NCBI GenBank assembly: GCA_038526915.1 | Contig: JBCBGF010000006.1 | Span: forward strand, 1 to 64,000 | Direction of reading: 5' to 3' | Source of the DNA: JBCBGF01 sp038526915 | Lineage (GTDB): Bacteria; Pseudomonadota; Alphaproteobacteria; Rhodobacterales; Rhodobacteraceae | Length of the DNA stretch: 64,000 nt | Shown: piece by piece, positions 48,346 through 56,023 of the stretch | Position numbering within the stretch: position 1 is the first letter of the stretch | Layout of the letters: every line of letters starts with the position of its first letter | Program-made: the position numbers and the translations under genes | Notes under the pieces: generated by a model | What the model saw: only the letters and a program-made list of their open reading frames with translations | The model's database searches: none | Told to the model about the DNA's origin: nothing

Positions 48346-48714
48346 TCAGAGGTCCAGTGCGCGACGCAGGGCGGCCTTGAGATCGGGCGTGGTGAAGGGC
48401 GGGGGGAGAAAAATCCAGCCCTCGGTGGCCGCCTCGGGCGTCGGGCTTTGAATCGCCACGACGCGTATACGCTTAAGCGCGGTGAGGCGGGCGAGTTCCG
48501 GATCGCGGAGCTCGTCGCTGGTGCCATGCAAGACCGCCAGCCCCGCATCCTCGGCACGCATAATCAGCGCGTCGCACAAGTCGCGCAGAGTTGAAAAAAG
48601 GCTGACGGTCACACCTGGAAAAAGCTCGGCCAAGGTTTCGCCGATGTCTTGTGCGATAACGGGATCGCGTTCCAGGATTGTGATAGAGTGCAGCACGGGT
48701 CTTGCCCCAGCCAA
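48346..48714 (-). CDS. degenerate receiver-domain protein
   Basis: This is 122 aa. The fold pattern of a response-regulator receiver is visible (SITILERDPVIAQDIGETLAEL, AGLAVLHGTSDE, RVVAIQSPTPEA, IFLPPPFTTPDLKAALRRAL). The phosphoacceptor Asp is replaced (His/Gly at that turn) and the conserved Lys of KPF is Pro. It is therefore a pseudo-receiver, probably unphosphorylatable. The start is uncertain (TTG 48714 or GTG 48696). It lies just upstream of the dps promoter on the same strand and may act as a binding partner in stress signalling. Confidence 0.65.
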   Translation of the reverse strand: MAGARPVLHSITILERDPVIAQDIGETLAELFPGVTVSLFSTLRDLCDALIMRAEDAGLAVLHGTSDELRDPELARLTALKRIRVVAIQSPTPEAATEGWIFLPPPFTTPDLKAALRRALDL

Positions 48715-48817
48715 GTGTGATCACCGCTCTTGAGATTGTCTGTTCGCGGAAACACTGTGGAACTACCGCCGGGCTGGCGCATTAAACTGTGACATAGCAA
48801 CAGGATGACGCAACGAC

Positions 48818-49546
48818 ATGGTGACAGACTGCGCCGACTGCCCGCTTCGTAGACTTGAGGCGTTCCATGCGTTCTCAAAGCCCGAAGTGGGGTTCATGCA
48901 GAAATTCAAGGTGGGCGAACTGCAGGTGGATGCGGGCACCCCGATCCTGATGGAGGGGTCGAACGCGCCGCAACTCTTCACCGTGCTGCGCGGGCTGGGG
49001 GTGCGCTACAAGCTGACACCTGAGGGCGAACGGCAGGTGATCAACCTGGTGTTTCCGGGCGATTTCATCGGGTTGCAAGCAGCTGTCATGGCCGAGATGG
49101 GCCATTCGGTCGAGGCGACGACGGGGATGACCCTGTGCGTGTTTGACCGCAAGCATTTCTGGCAGGTGTTCAAGGATTGCCCCGAACGCGGGTTCGACAT
49201 CACCTGGATCGCCGCGATCGAGGAGCATTTTCTGGGTGAGACGCTGTTGACCCTGGGCCAGCGCTCGGCCGCGGAATCGGTGGCCTGGGCGCTTGTGCGG
49301 ATCGCGCAACGCGCCGATGGGCTGCAGATGGTTGAACAGGGGCGGCTGGCGTTTCCGTTCCGGCAGCAGGATCTGGCCGATGCGCTTGGGCTGTCGCTGG
49401 TGCATACCAACAAGACCCTGCGCCGGCTGCGCGAGCGTCAGTTGGCGACCTGGTCTGACGGGATGCTGCAGATCCACGATATGGACGGCCTGATGGAGAT
49501 CGCAGGGTTGGAGCCGGGGCCGGTGCCGAAACGCCCGTTGATGTAG
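48818..49546 (+). CDS. Crp/Fnr-family transcriptional regulator
   Basis: This is 242 aa. N-terminal CADCPLRRLEAF has a CxxC but lacks the four-Cys Fnr pattern. The effector domain has LFTVLRGLGVRYKLTPEGERQVINLVFPGDFIGLQ. The HTH is FRQQDLADALGLSLVHTNKTLRRLRERQLA. It is a paralogue of the regulator at 15795 and likewise sits among stress genes, facing away from dps. The ligand is unknown. Confidence 0.87.
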   Translation: MVTDCADCPLRRLEAFHAFSKPEVGFMQKFKVGELQVDAGTPILMEGSNAPQLFTVLRGLGVRYKLTPEGERQVINLVFPGDFIGLQAAVMAEMGHSVEATTGMTLCVFDRKHFWQVFKDCPERGFDITWIAAIEEHFLGETLLTLGQRSAAESVAWALVRIAQRADGLQMVEQGRLAFPFRQQDLADALGLSLVHTNKTLRRLRERQLATWSDGMLQIHDMDGLMEIAGLEPGPVPKRPLM

Positions 49547-49551
49547 GCCGC

Positions 49552-50490
49552 TTATCCACGCAGCAGATCAAGCAGGGCAGGCTCACCCCGGCGGTAGCCG
49601 TCTGGGGCGGTGTCTTCGAGGCTGGCGCGGGTGTCGTTCTCGGCCAGGGCGATCACCTTGGGGTGGATGTAGCTGGTGCGCGCGATGGTGGGTGTGTTGT
49701 GCAACCGCTCGGCCGCAGCGTCGGCCAGGGCGGTGATCGTGGTGGCTTGCGTTGCGGCGAGGAAGGCGGCGTGGGTGCCGTTCCAGGTGCGGAAGGTCTT
49801 TGGCGTGATGTCGGTGCGGGCCAGATCGCTGAGAATCTCGCGCAGGTGTTCTGAGCGGATCAGCGCGCCGTCGCCGAAGGTGATCAGATGCGCACCGGGC
49901 AGGTCCTGACAATCGTCCAAGACAGCGGCCAGGCGCGCGCCGTTCAGATGCGTCTCAACCGGTGTGCCGCCCTTGGCGGGGAAGCGCAGGGTGAGGCCGG
50001 TGTCGTCGATCTGCGCGTGCTCTGGCAAGAGCGTGGTGGCCCCGTGGCTGCCGTTTTGCGCGGTATAATCGGGGGCGCCGACGCGCAGGGACGCGCGGTC
50101 GAGCAGGGCGAGGACAGCGGCGGCGGCGGTCTCGAACGCGCCGGGCTCGCCGCCCAGACGCGTGGTAATCCAGCGCCGGATGGCGGGCAGCGCCTCGCCA
50201 AAGGGAACGAGCTGTTCGAACTTGACCTCGGCGCGCTGGGCCGCCCAGTCGGGGTGGTAGATATACTGTTTGCGCTGCGCATCATCGCGGCCCGAGGCCT
50301 GCAGATGCCCGTTGGTGTAAGGCGAGAGCCACACATCGCCATAGGCCGGTGGCACGGCCAGCGCCTTAAGCCGGTCGATTACGGCGGGCCGGTCAATCCG
50401 GGTGCCGTCGGCGGCGAGATACGAAAACCCCCGGCCTCGCCGCTGACGGGTGAAGCCGGGGTTGGTGTCGGGATAGTATCTGAGCGCCAT
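49552..50490 (-). CDS. type IB DNA topoisomerase
   Basis: This is 312 aa. N-terminal RGRGFSYLAADGTRIDRP and RLKALAVPPAYGDVWLSPYTNGHLQASGRDDAQRKQYIYHP are typical of poxvirus-like bacterial topoisomerase IB. TFRTWNGTHAAF and nucleophile Tyr274 (ARTSYIHPKV) complete the active site. It relaxes supercoils without ATP. It lies 16 nt after a small membrane gene with an EcfG promoter, so it is predicted to be part of the general stress regulon. Confidence 0.92.
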   Translation of the reverse strand: MALRYYPDTNPGFTRQRRGRGFSYLAADGTRIDRPAVIDRLKALAVPPAYGDVWLSPYTNGHLQASGRDDAQRKQYIYHPDWAAQRAEVKFEQLVPFGEALPAIRRWITTRLGGEPGAFETAAAAVLALLDRASLRVGAPDYTAQNGSHGATTLLPEHAQIDDTGLTLRFPAKGGTPVETHLNGARLAAVLDDCQDLPGAHLITFGDGALIRSEHLREILSDLARTDITPKTFRTWNGTHAAFLAATQATTITALADAAAERLHNTPTIARTSYIHPKVIALAENDTRASLEDTAPDGYRRGEPALLDLLRG

Positions 50491-50506
50491 GTCGCGCGGG
50501 CGGGCG

Positions 50507-50698
50507 TCAGGCGGTGCGGGCGGCGCCGCGCGGCCCGGCGATGAGCCAGATGATGAAGCCCAGAACCGGCAAGAGCAGGATCAGGATCACCCAGAGCACC
50601 TTGCCGCCGGTCGAGGCGGCAGAGCCCACGATGCTGACGATGGCCCAGACGTTGAGGACGAGCAGGATGAACCCGCCGATACCATAAATTTCTATCAT
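50507..50698 (-). CDS. small membrane protein with phospholipase-D-nuclease N-terminal-like domain
   Basis: This is 63 aa with two membrane helices: FILLVLNVWAIVSIVGS and KVLWVILILLLPVLGFIIWLIAGPRG. The WxIxxLLPxxGxxxW pattern is the PLDc_N membrane domain found alone in many stress proteins. CGGAGGC precedes the ATG. It heads the operon with topoisomerase IB and has an EcfG promoter 26 nt upstream. Confidence 0.83.
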   Translation of the reverse strand: MIEIYGIGGFILLVLNVWAIVSIVGSAASTGGKVLWVILILLLPVLGFIIWLIAGPRGAARTA

Positions 50699-50723
50699 TG
50701 ATGCCTCCGTCTTTCGTCGGTCC

Positions 50724-50749
50724 AACGCGCAGGGTCGGCGATTGGTTCC
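50724..50749 (-). promoter_or_regulatory. EcfG-type promoter for the PLDc_N/topoisomerase IB operon
   Basis: On the minus strand GGAAC (50749-50745), 17-nt spacer, CGTT (50727-50724). Confidence 0.85.
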
Positions 50750-50776
50750 ATCGCCGGGCCCCGGGCCTCGGGCCCT

Positions 50777-50801
50777 GGAACAACCGCGCGGGCGGTGCGT
50801 T
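50777..50801 (+). promoter_or_regulatory. EcfG-type promoter without a downstream annotated gene
   Basis: GGAAC 50777-50781, 16-nt spacer, CGTT 50798-50801. It is divergent from the topoisomerase operon promoter and is followed about 100 nt later by a strong terminator. Confidence 0.75.
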
Positions 50802-50808
50802 TTGTCTG

Positions 50809-50905
50809 CGGTGCGCAAGCCGCACCCTTGGTCACTGTTCGCGGGAGAGGGCGTGGCCAAGCCCGCGCCCTGCCGGGTCGCTGCGATCCCGGCGGGGCGT
50901 TTTTT
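50809..50905 (+). ncRNA. candidate stress-induced small RNA (about 97 nt)
   Basis: The predicted start is 8 nt after the EcfG -10, and the predicted end is the T-run of an intrinsic terminator. The interval shows a 5' hairpin (TGCGG / CCGCA), a second GC-rich hairpin (GCGGG / CCCGC) and the terminator stem. No conserved protein is apparent. A short frame starting GTG near 50852 behind GGGAGAGGG cannot be excluded, which would make it a small mRNA. No RNA family is recognised. Confidence 0.5.
50866..50905 (+). terminator. orphan intrinsic terminator (small RNA end)
   Basis: A 12-bp stem (CGCCCTGCCGGG / CCCGGCGGGGCG, one G-U) with a 10-nt loop is followed by six Ts. No plus-strand protein gene precedes it within more than 1 kb. 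Confidence 0.85.
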
Positions 50906-51034
50906 GGGGCGTATTGCTTTTGCGTCCAAGGTCGCTGATGCCGGGATTTAAGCAGATGTCTGCTGTCAGATGGGTGGTTCGGGTGATATGTTCGCAGGCA
51001 CTGCTGTTTCGTTTTGCCCGCGGTCGCTTATCTC

Positions 51035-51598
51035 ATGCCATTGATCTTCATAATTGGTCCGCCCGCTGCCGGGAAAATGACGGTCGGCCAAGCGCTTGCG
51101 CGGCGCACGGGCTACAAGCTTTTCCACAATCACGTCGCCATCGAAGTAGTGGCTCCGTTTTTCAGCTATGGCACCCGCCAAGGCCGTAAGCTCGTCAGTC
51201 AGATTAGAAGTGCGTTTTTCGAGGCCTTCGCCGCTGACACGGACAACGGCTACATCTTCACGTTCGTCTGGGCCTTTGGGGAGCCGGGCGAACGCGCGTT
51301 TATTGAAGGGGTCGCGGATCAATTTCGGTCGGCGGGGCATGGGATTTACTGGGTCGAGCTTGAGACGGCATTCGAGGAGCGGTTGAGGCGCAACCGGGGT
51401 GAGAACAGATTGGCTCACAAGCCCACGAAACGTGATATCGAATGGTCCGAAGGGCATTTCCGCGAGATTGAAGAGACCTATCGGTTCAACTCGTTGCCCG
51501 GGGAGCTGGGCTACGAAAACTATCTTCGGATCGACAATACGCACCTTTCTGCGACAGAGGTTTCAGACGAAATCTGCGCGGTTTTTGAGTTGGCGTGA
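51035..51598 (+). CDS. P-loop kinase-like protein
   Basis: This is 187 aa beginning MPLIFIIGPPAAGKMTVGQALARRTG with a perfect Walker A. FTFVWAFGEPGERAFIEGV and a lid-like RNRGENRLAHKPTKRD follow. It resembles small nucleotide or antibiotic phosphotransferases (AAA_33/shikimate-kinase-like). The substrate is unknown. It is followed 12 nt later by a methyltransferase gene, so the two are probably an operon. Confidence 0.75.
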   Translation: MPLIFIIGPPAAGKMTVGQALARRTGYKLFHNHVAIEVVAPFFSYGTRQGRKLVSQIRSAFFEAFAADTDNGYIFTFVWAFGEPGERAFIEGVADQFRSAGHGIYWVELETAFEERLRRNRGENRLAHKPTKRDIEWSEGHFREIEETYRFNSLPGELGYENYLRIDNTHLSATEVSDEICAVFELA

Positions 51599-51610
51599 GA
51601 GGCATCCGGT

Positions 51611-52357
51611 ATGGACAATGGAGGGGCCTTTACAGACCGGCTGATGGCGGGGGCGGCGATTGCGGCAGGGGCGCGGGCGCTGGATATTGGGTGCGGTGGG
51701 GGGGATGTTGCCTTTCGACTGGCCGCGGCAGTTGGGGATACCGGGCGGGTGACAGGGCTTGATGTCGACGCGGCGGCGATCGACCGTGCCCGCCGCGCGG
51801 CAGCGGAGCGGGGGGTGACGAATGCCGCGTTTGAGTCGCGGGACTTTCTGGACCTCGCGCCGTCCGGGGCGGCGTTTGATGTGATCACCTGTCGGCGGGT
51901 CTTGATGTATCTGCCCGATCAGGCCAGGGCGGCCGCGGCGATGTTCAACCTGTTGCGCCCGAATGGGATTTTATTGGTACAAGAACATGACGCCACGGTG
52001 CGGCACCCGGCACCGGATCGTCCGCTGGCGGATCTGGCGCAGCGCTGGATCTGGGAGACGGTGCAGCGCGAAGGGGCCAACATCAACACCGGGTTTCAGC
52101 TGCATGCGCTGTTGTCGAACGCAGGCTTTACCAACATCTCGCTCGTCGCGGAAGCGGTTGTTGAGACGCAGGACCAAGCGGCGCAAACCGCTGGGATTGT
52201 CCGGGTGATGCTGCCCCGGATCGTGGCGGCCGGGGTAGCTACGGCGGAAGAGATTGACATTGACACGTTGGACGAGCGGTTGACGGCGGAACGGCTGGCC
52301 TCGGACGGTGTGAGCCTTGTGGAAATGATCTTTGGGGCCATCGCCCGCGTGCCGTAG
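51611..52357 (+). CDS. class I SAM-dependent methyltransferase
   Basis: This is 248 aa. Motif I is ALDIGCGGGDVAFRL, acidic motif II is VTGLDVDAAAID, motif III is ESRDFLDL, and the VITCRRVLMYLPDQ strand and LLRPNGILLVQEHD complete a Methyltransf_31/25-type fold. It probably methylates a small molecule; the C-terminal cap (about 150-248) would define the substrate. It converges with the mechanosensitive channel gene. Confidence 0.82.
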   Translation: MDNGGAFTDRLMAGAAIAAGARALDIGCGGGDVAFRLAAAVGDTGRVTGLDVDAAAIDRARRAAAERGVTNAAFESRDFLDLAPSGAAFDVITCRRVLMYLPDQARAAAAMFNLLRPNGILLVQEHDATVRHPAPDRPLADLAQRWIWETVQREGANINTGFQLHALLSNAGFTNISLVAEAVVETQDQAAQTAGIVRVMLPRIVAAGVATAEEIDIDTLDERLTAERLASDGVSLVEMIFGAIARVP

Positions 52358-52373
52358 ACCGCGGGGCAAGCGA

Positions 52374-54608
52374 TCACTCCGGTCCGGCCTCCACCGCGCG
52401 ACTTGGGCGTTTAGGCGCCATGACCTCCAGCATTTCCTTGGGCAATTTCAGTTCGCGGTGCGGGAACGGGATCTCGACGCCTGCGCGGTCCAGCGCCTTT
52501 TTGACGAGCGCGGTATAGGCGCGGCCCACGGCCCATTGCTGGCCCGGTTTGGTCTTGATCCGCGCGCGCAGGTTCACCGCGCTGTCGCCCAGTGTGATGA
52601 CGCCGTGCCATTCCAGCGGCGCGATGATCTCGGCCCCGTGGGGGGTGGTGGTGAGGGTATCGAACGCCTCGCGCATGGCCGCCTCAACCGTGTCGAGATC
52701 GCTGTCATAGGCGACGCCCACGACCTCGACATGGTAGGCGAATTTGCGCATGAAGTTCGATACCGTGTCGACGGCGGAAAACGGGATCAGGTGATAGACC
52801 CCGGCCAGATCGCGCAGGCCGACCGAGCGGATCGTGAGCTTTTCCACCCCGCCGGTGACGCCGGCCACGGTGACCACGTCGCCTTCATTGATCGCATTTT
52901 CAAGTTGGATGAAGATGCCTGTGATGATGTCCTGCACCAGCTTTTGGGCGCCAAAGCCAATGGCCAGGCCAATCACACCGGCACCGGCCAAAAGCGGTGC
53001 GATGTCGATGCCAAGCTCGCTCAGGATCGTCATGCCGCCGAAGATCACCAGCGCGATGGTGACCGCGTTTCGGAAGAGCGCCAGAAGGGTGCGGGATCGG
53101 GCGGAGACCTGTTTTTCGGGCAGTTCGGTGGACAGCCGATGGTCGATCCAGGCCGACAGGACCGCCCAGCCGACCACGAGGATCAGCGCGATCAGAACGA
53201 TCGAGGCCAGACGCCACAGGAAATCGGAGCCACCGTTGGCGACCCATGCCGACAGGTCGATCAGCCGCCACCCCTCCAGCGTCAGGGCCACCGCCAACAC
53301 GACGAGGGCAAGGCCGGTGAGGACGATGACAAAAGGGACGAAAGTGGTCAGCCGGTCCTGCAGCGGCGGCAGGGCGGAGGCCAGCGCCTGTGGTACCGGT
53401 GCCTTACGCTCACGCCCGACCTGAGCGAACACCCGAAGGGCGAAAAGAAGCGCGATGAGGCCCAGCGCGGTAAAGACGGTCGCGCGGCCCACCAGTTCCA
53501 CCATCTGGGTGGGGTTGGCCATGGCGATGCCGTAGGAGATCAGCACGTAGAGATAGCCAAGTGCAGGCCAGAACCTGTCCCAGAGCGTGATGCTGCTCGA
53601 CGCGATGGTGCCTGATAGGCTGTCGTCGGTATCGCTGGCCTGCGTGGCGCGCTCGGCCTGTTTTGCGCGTTCTTTGCGGATCACGCGCGCGATGCGGTGG
53701 ACGGCGTAGAGCGCGGTGAGTGCGCCCAATGTGACGATGATCGTGCGCAGGGATCGCGCGGCGACAAAGTTCAGCCAGTCCTGCGTGATCGGCACCACCG
53801 CGACGATGCCGTAGCATAGAAGGCCAAAGGTCCGGCGGATGGTTTTGTAGATCGTGGCTTCTGCGGCCACGGGCAGGTGCGCAAATGTCAAATCCTCGGG
53901 GTGGTGGCTGACGAAGATCGACAGAAGCACGGAGAAGGCGCCCACGATGAGGAACGCGTTGAGGTAGAGCGCTTGGGACAAAAGGGGTCCGTCATCGCCG
54001 AAGACCGTGCCTGCCAGCGCGTATCCGATGAGCCAGGCCACCAACACCGACAGGGCGCGTAGCACGAACTGGACGGCGAAGGTGCCGGCCTGGGCGAGGA
54101 AGGCATCATCGCGGTCACCGGAATAGCGCACGCGGCGCGACACCATGCGGAGCGCTCGGTAGATCAGCACGGTCGTCAGGACGGTGAGTAACAGCGATAC
54201 GCCTTCGTCCGCGATGCGGGACCAGCGCTCTGGCGTAAGAAGGGCGGGAACATTGGCCAGGCGCCCCACATCGCGCAGGGCCGCGGATGCGCCTGCGAAG
54301 AGTTCGCCCACGAGGCGTTGGGATTGCGCGGCGACATTGGCGGCGAAGGTGATCTCTTCGGTGCCTTCCGCTGGCGGTACGTCGGAGGCCGGGCCTGCCT
54401 CGGCGGTTCGGATCGCCTCGATCAGCCGTTGGCGCGTTTCGGGATCCTCCAGTGCGTCGATGAGGGCGCTAAGCGCGGGATCGGTACTGTCGCTGGCCGC
54501 GTCCCCTGCCGGTTGTAGAGGGGATTGGGCGGCGGCGGGTAGGGCGAGGCCGAGGATCAGCGCGGTGGCGAGAATGGCAAGCGCGCGAAAGAGGGGCGTG
54601 CGGATCAT
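52374..54608 (-). CDS. large MscS-family mechanosensitive channel
   Basis: This is 744 aa. A signal peptide (LAILATALILGLALPAAAQ) is followed by an acidic periplasmic segment. About ten membrane helices follow (about 130-520), then the MscS core. The pore helix region is GAGVIGLAIGFGAQKLVQDIITGIFIQLENAINEGDVV, then the beta domain (VEKLTIRSVGLRDLAGVYHLIPFSAVD) and cytoplasmic vestibule. Length and layout match the YbdG/YjeP-like or DUF3772-type large MscS proteins. It releases solutes on osmotic downshock. No EcfG promoter is seen upstream. Confidence 0.9.
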   Translation of the reverse strand: MIRTPLFRALAILATALILGLALPAAAQSPLQPAGDAASDSTDPALSALIDALEDPETRQRLIEAIRTAEAGPASDVPPAEGTEEITFAANVAAQSQRLVGELFAGASAALRDVGRLANVPALLTPERWSRIADEGVSLLLTVLTTVLIYRALRMVSRRVRYSGDRDDAFLAQAGTFAVQFVLRALSVLVAWLIGYALAGTVFGDDGPLLSQALYLNAFLIVGAFSVLLSIFVSHHPEDLTFAHLPVAAEATIYKTIRRTFGLLCYGIVAVVPITQDWLNFVAARSLRTIIVTLGALTALYAVHRIARVIRKERAKQAERATQASDTDDSLSGTIASSSITLWDRFWPALGYLYVLISYGIAMANPTQMVELVGRATVFTALGLIALLFALRVFAQVGRERKAPVPQALASALPPLQDRLTTFVPFVIVLTGLALVVLAVALTLEGWRLIDLSAWVANGGSDFLWRLASIVLIALILVVGWAVLSAWIDHRLSTELPEKQVSARSRTLLALFRNAVTIALVIFGGMTILSELGIDIAPLLAGAGVIGLAIGFGAQKLVQDIITGIFIQLENAINEGDVVTVAGVTGGVEKLTIRSVGLRDLAGVYHLIPFSAVDTVSNFMRKFAYHVEVVGVAYDSDLDTVEAAMREAFDTLTTTPHGAEIIAPLEWHGVITLGDSAVNLRARIKTKPGQQWAVGRAYTALVKKALDRAGVEIPFPHRELKLPKEMLEVMAPKRPSRAVEAGPE

Positions 54609-54726
54609 GGAGTGGTGCCTGTATTTTGTGCCCCAGTCCGCGCACCCGCGGTGTGGCGAGGTGGTGCCGGGGTTTGTTTTAGGGGGTTTATCGCGTTTCA
54701 GTGCCGCTTGCCAAGCGCGGGCGGGA

Positions 54727-55071
54727 TTATGCGGGCGTGGAGCGGGACCGGCTTTTGCCTTTTCCGCGCCAACCGAGCGACTGTGCGTTCAGGCAGTGCA
54801 GATCGACCGTGCCGGTCTCAATCCCCTCGCACAGGCGCACGGCGTCGCGGGCCTGTGCGGCGGTGAGGTGGCGGTAGGCCGGGCGGGGGATGTGATCGTA
54901 CCAGACGCCGCCGCAGATGGTGTCGAGGACGATCCGCTGGAAGCAATGATCTTCGCGCACTGGCCAGCGCGTGCCGGGCGCGCGCGCCATGGCGGGCAGG
55001 ACCACCCGGGTGAGGTACAGATACCGCGCGACATCCGTGTCGCGGGTGGGTGCCGGAGTGTCGTCCGTCAT
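54727..55071 (-). CDS. conserved hypothetical protein
   Basis: This is 114 aa with REDHCFQRIVLDTICGGVWYDHIPRPAYRHLTAAQARDAV as the most distinctive stretch, rich in His/Tyr/Trp. It looks like a conserved small family that follows NAD(P)-binding genes in Rhodobacterales. A basic C-terminal tail (KGKSRSRS) follows. The function is unknown. It lies 6 nt after the SDR-like gene. Confidence 0.65.
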   Translation of the reverse strand: MTDDTPAPTRDTDVARYLYLTRVVLPAMARAPGTRWPVREDHCFQRIVLDTICGGVWYDHIPRPAYRHLTAAQARDAVRLCEGIETGTVDLHCLNAQSLGWRGKGKSRSRSTPA

Positions 55072-55077
55072 CGGGGG

Positions 55078-55719
55078 CTAGCGCGCGAGGACCACATCCC
55101 CGCGGATATCGAGATCCTTCTCGACCGCGTCGATGAGGTAGATCGCGACGCCCTTGCGCGACACCAGCCCGTTGCGCCAGGTGTCGGGGTCGCGCAGGAC
55201 CTGGGGCGCGGTCTTGGCGGGCCCGTGGGTGAGGATCACAGGGCGGGCGATGGTCCAATCCAGATCGCTGGCGGTGATCAGCGCTTCCTGCCGGTCCTTG
55301 TCGGCGTAGGGTTTGCCGAGGATCGCGCGGTGGCCGGTGCGTTCAAGCAGGCTCATCGCGCTGCGCGAGCGGCCCGCGCCGAAGCCGGTGACAACGATGA
55401 GGCGTTTGGTGCCGGCGGAGGACATGGCGTCGATCAGCACTTTGGTGGTTTCCGAGAACAGCGTCTCTTCCTCCCACAGCATCGCGAGGCGTTCCTTGAT
55501 GCCCAGTGCGTAGACCACCGCCCGCACGCCCTCCAGCGCGCGGGAGACGTCGTCAGCGGACAGGGCATCGCCCTTAAACGGTTCTACCAGGTCGCGGCCG
55601 GCAAGCGTGTCGGCGCTGCGCGCGAAGGCGCGCACGGGCAGGCCGCGCTTGACGGCCTCGTCCATGGCGGCGGCGCCGATGCCTTTGGTGGCGCCCATGA
55701 TCAGGATCGGGTCACTCAA
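55078..55719 (-). CDS. NAD(P)H-binding atypical short-chain dehydrogenase
   Basis: This is 213 aa with the nucleotide-binding motif ILIMGATKGIGAAAMDEAVKRGLPVRAFAR. ALEGVRAVVYALG, RLIVVTGFGAGRSRSAM and DLDWTIARPVILT follow, as in NAD(P)H-binding (NmrA-like, atypical SDR) proteins. A Tyr-x3-Lys catalytic pair is not evident, so it may sense NAD(P)H or act on an uncertain substrate. It is translationally coupled to the 62-aa gene upstream (4-nt overlap). Confidence 0.8.
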   Translation of the reverse strand: MSDPILIMGATKGIGAAAMDEAVKRGLPVRAFARSADTLAGRDLVEPFKGDALSADDVSRALEGVRAVVYALGIKERLAMLWEEETLFSETTKVLIDAMSSAGTKRLIVVTGFGAGRSRSAMSLLERTGHRAILGKPYADKDRQEALITASDLDWTIARPVILTHGPAKTAPQVLRDPDTWRNGLVSRKGVAIYLIDAVEKDLDIRGDVVLAR

Positions 55720-55904
55720 TTCAGCATATCCTCGTAAAGCGCGTGGTGCTGGCGATGGGACGACCGGTCGCGCGCCATCAGCCCGAGCCGGTGGGCGCGG
55801 TCTGCGGGATCATCCCAAGGTGCATCGACGCTGGGTATGCTTGCGCTGGGTCGGTCAAGATTGGAGGTGCGCTGCTGCGCAGGCGTGGGGGTCTGTTCGT
55901 TCAT
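55716..55904 (-). CDS. small hydrophilic protein
   Basis: This is 62 aa, Pro/Gln-rich at the start, with the end motif RSSHRQHHALYEDMLN. The start at 55904 is preferred over an upstream frame start, but the ribosome site is weak. Its stop overlaps the SDR-like start. No family is recognised. Confidence 0.55.
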   Translation of the reverse strand: MNEQTPTPAQQRTSNLDRPSASIPSVDAPWDDPADRAHRLGLMARDRSSHRQHHALYEDMLN

Positions 55905-56023
55905 CTGGGGTTCCCTTGGGTTGGGCCAAAGCCGGGGGGGGTGACCAGCATTCGATTGCTGATAAGTGTGCACGCCAGAGGTGGGTCGGTTGCGCGGTTT
56001 GGCAACATTTTCGGTGCTTTCGA

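Noticed and set aside
48760..48785. GGAAC before the Crp/Fnr gene at 48818
   Set aside because: The base positions for the -10 read ATTA or neighbours, not a GTT element, so it does not match the EcfG pattern.
54184..55737. 517-aa plus-strand frame
   Set aside because: It overlaps the signal-peptide end of the MscS gene and three minus-strand genes with better codon use and family resemblance.
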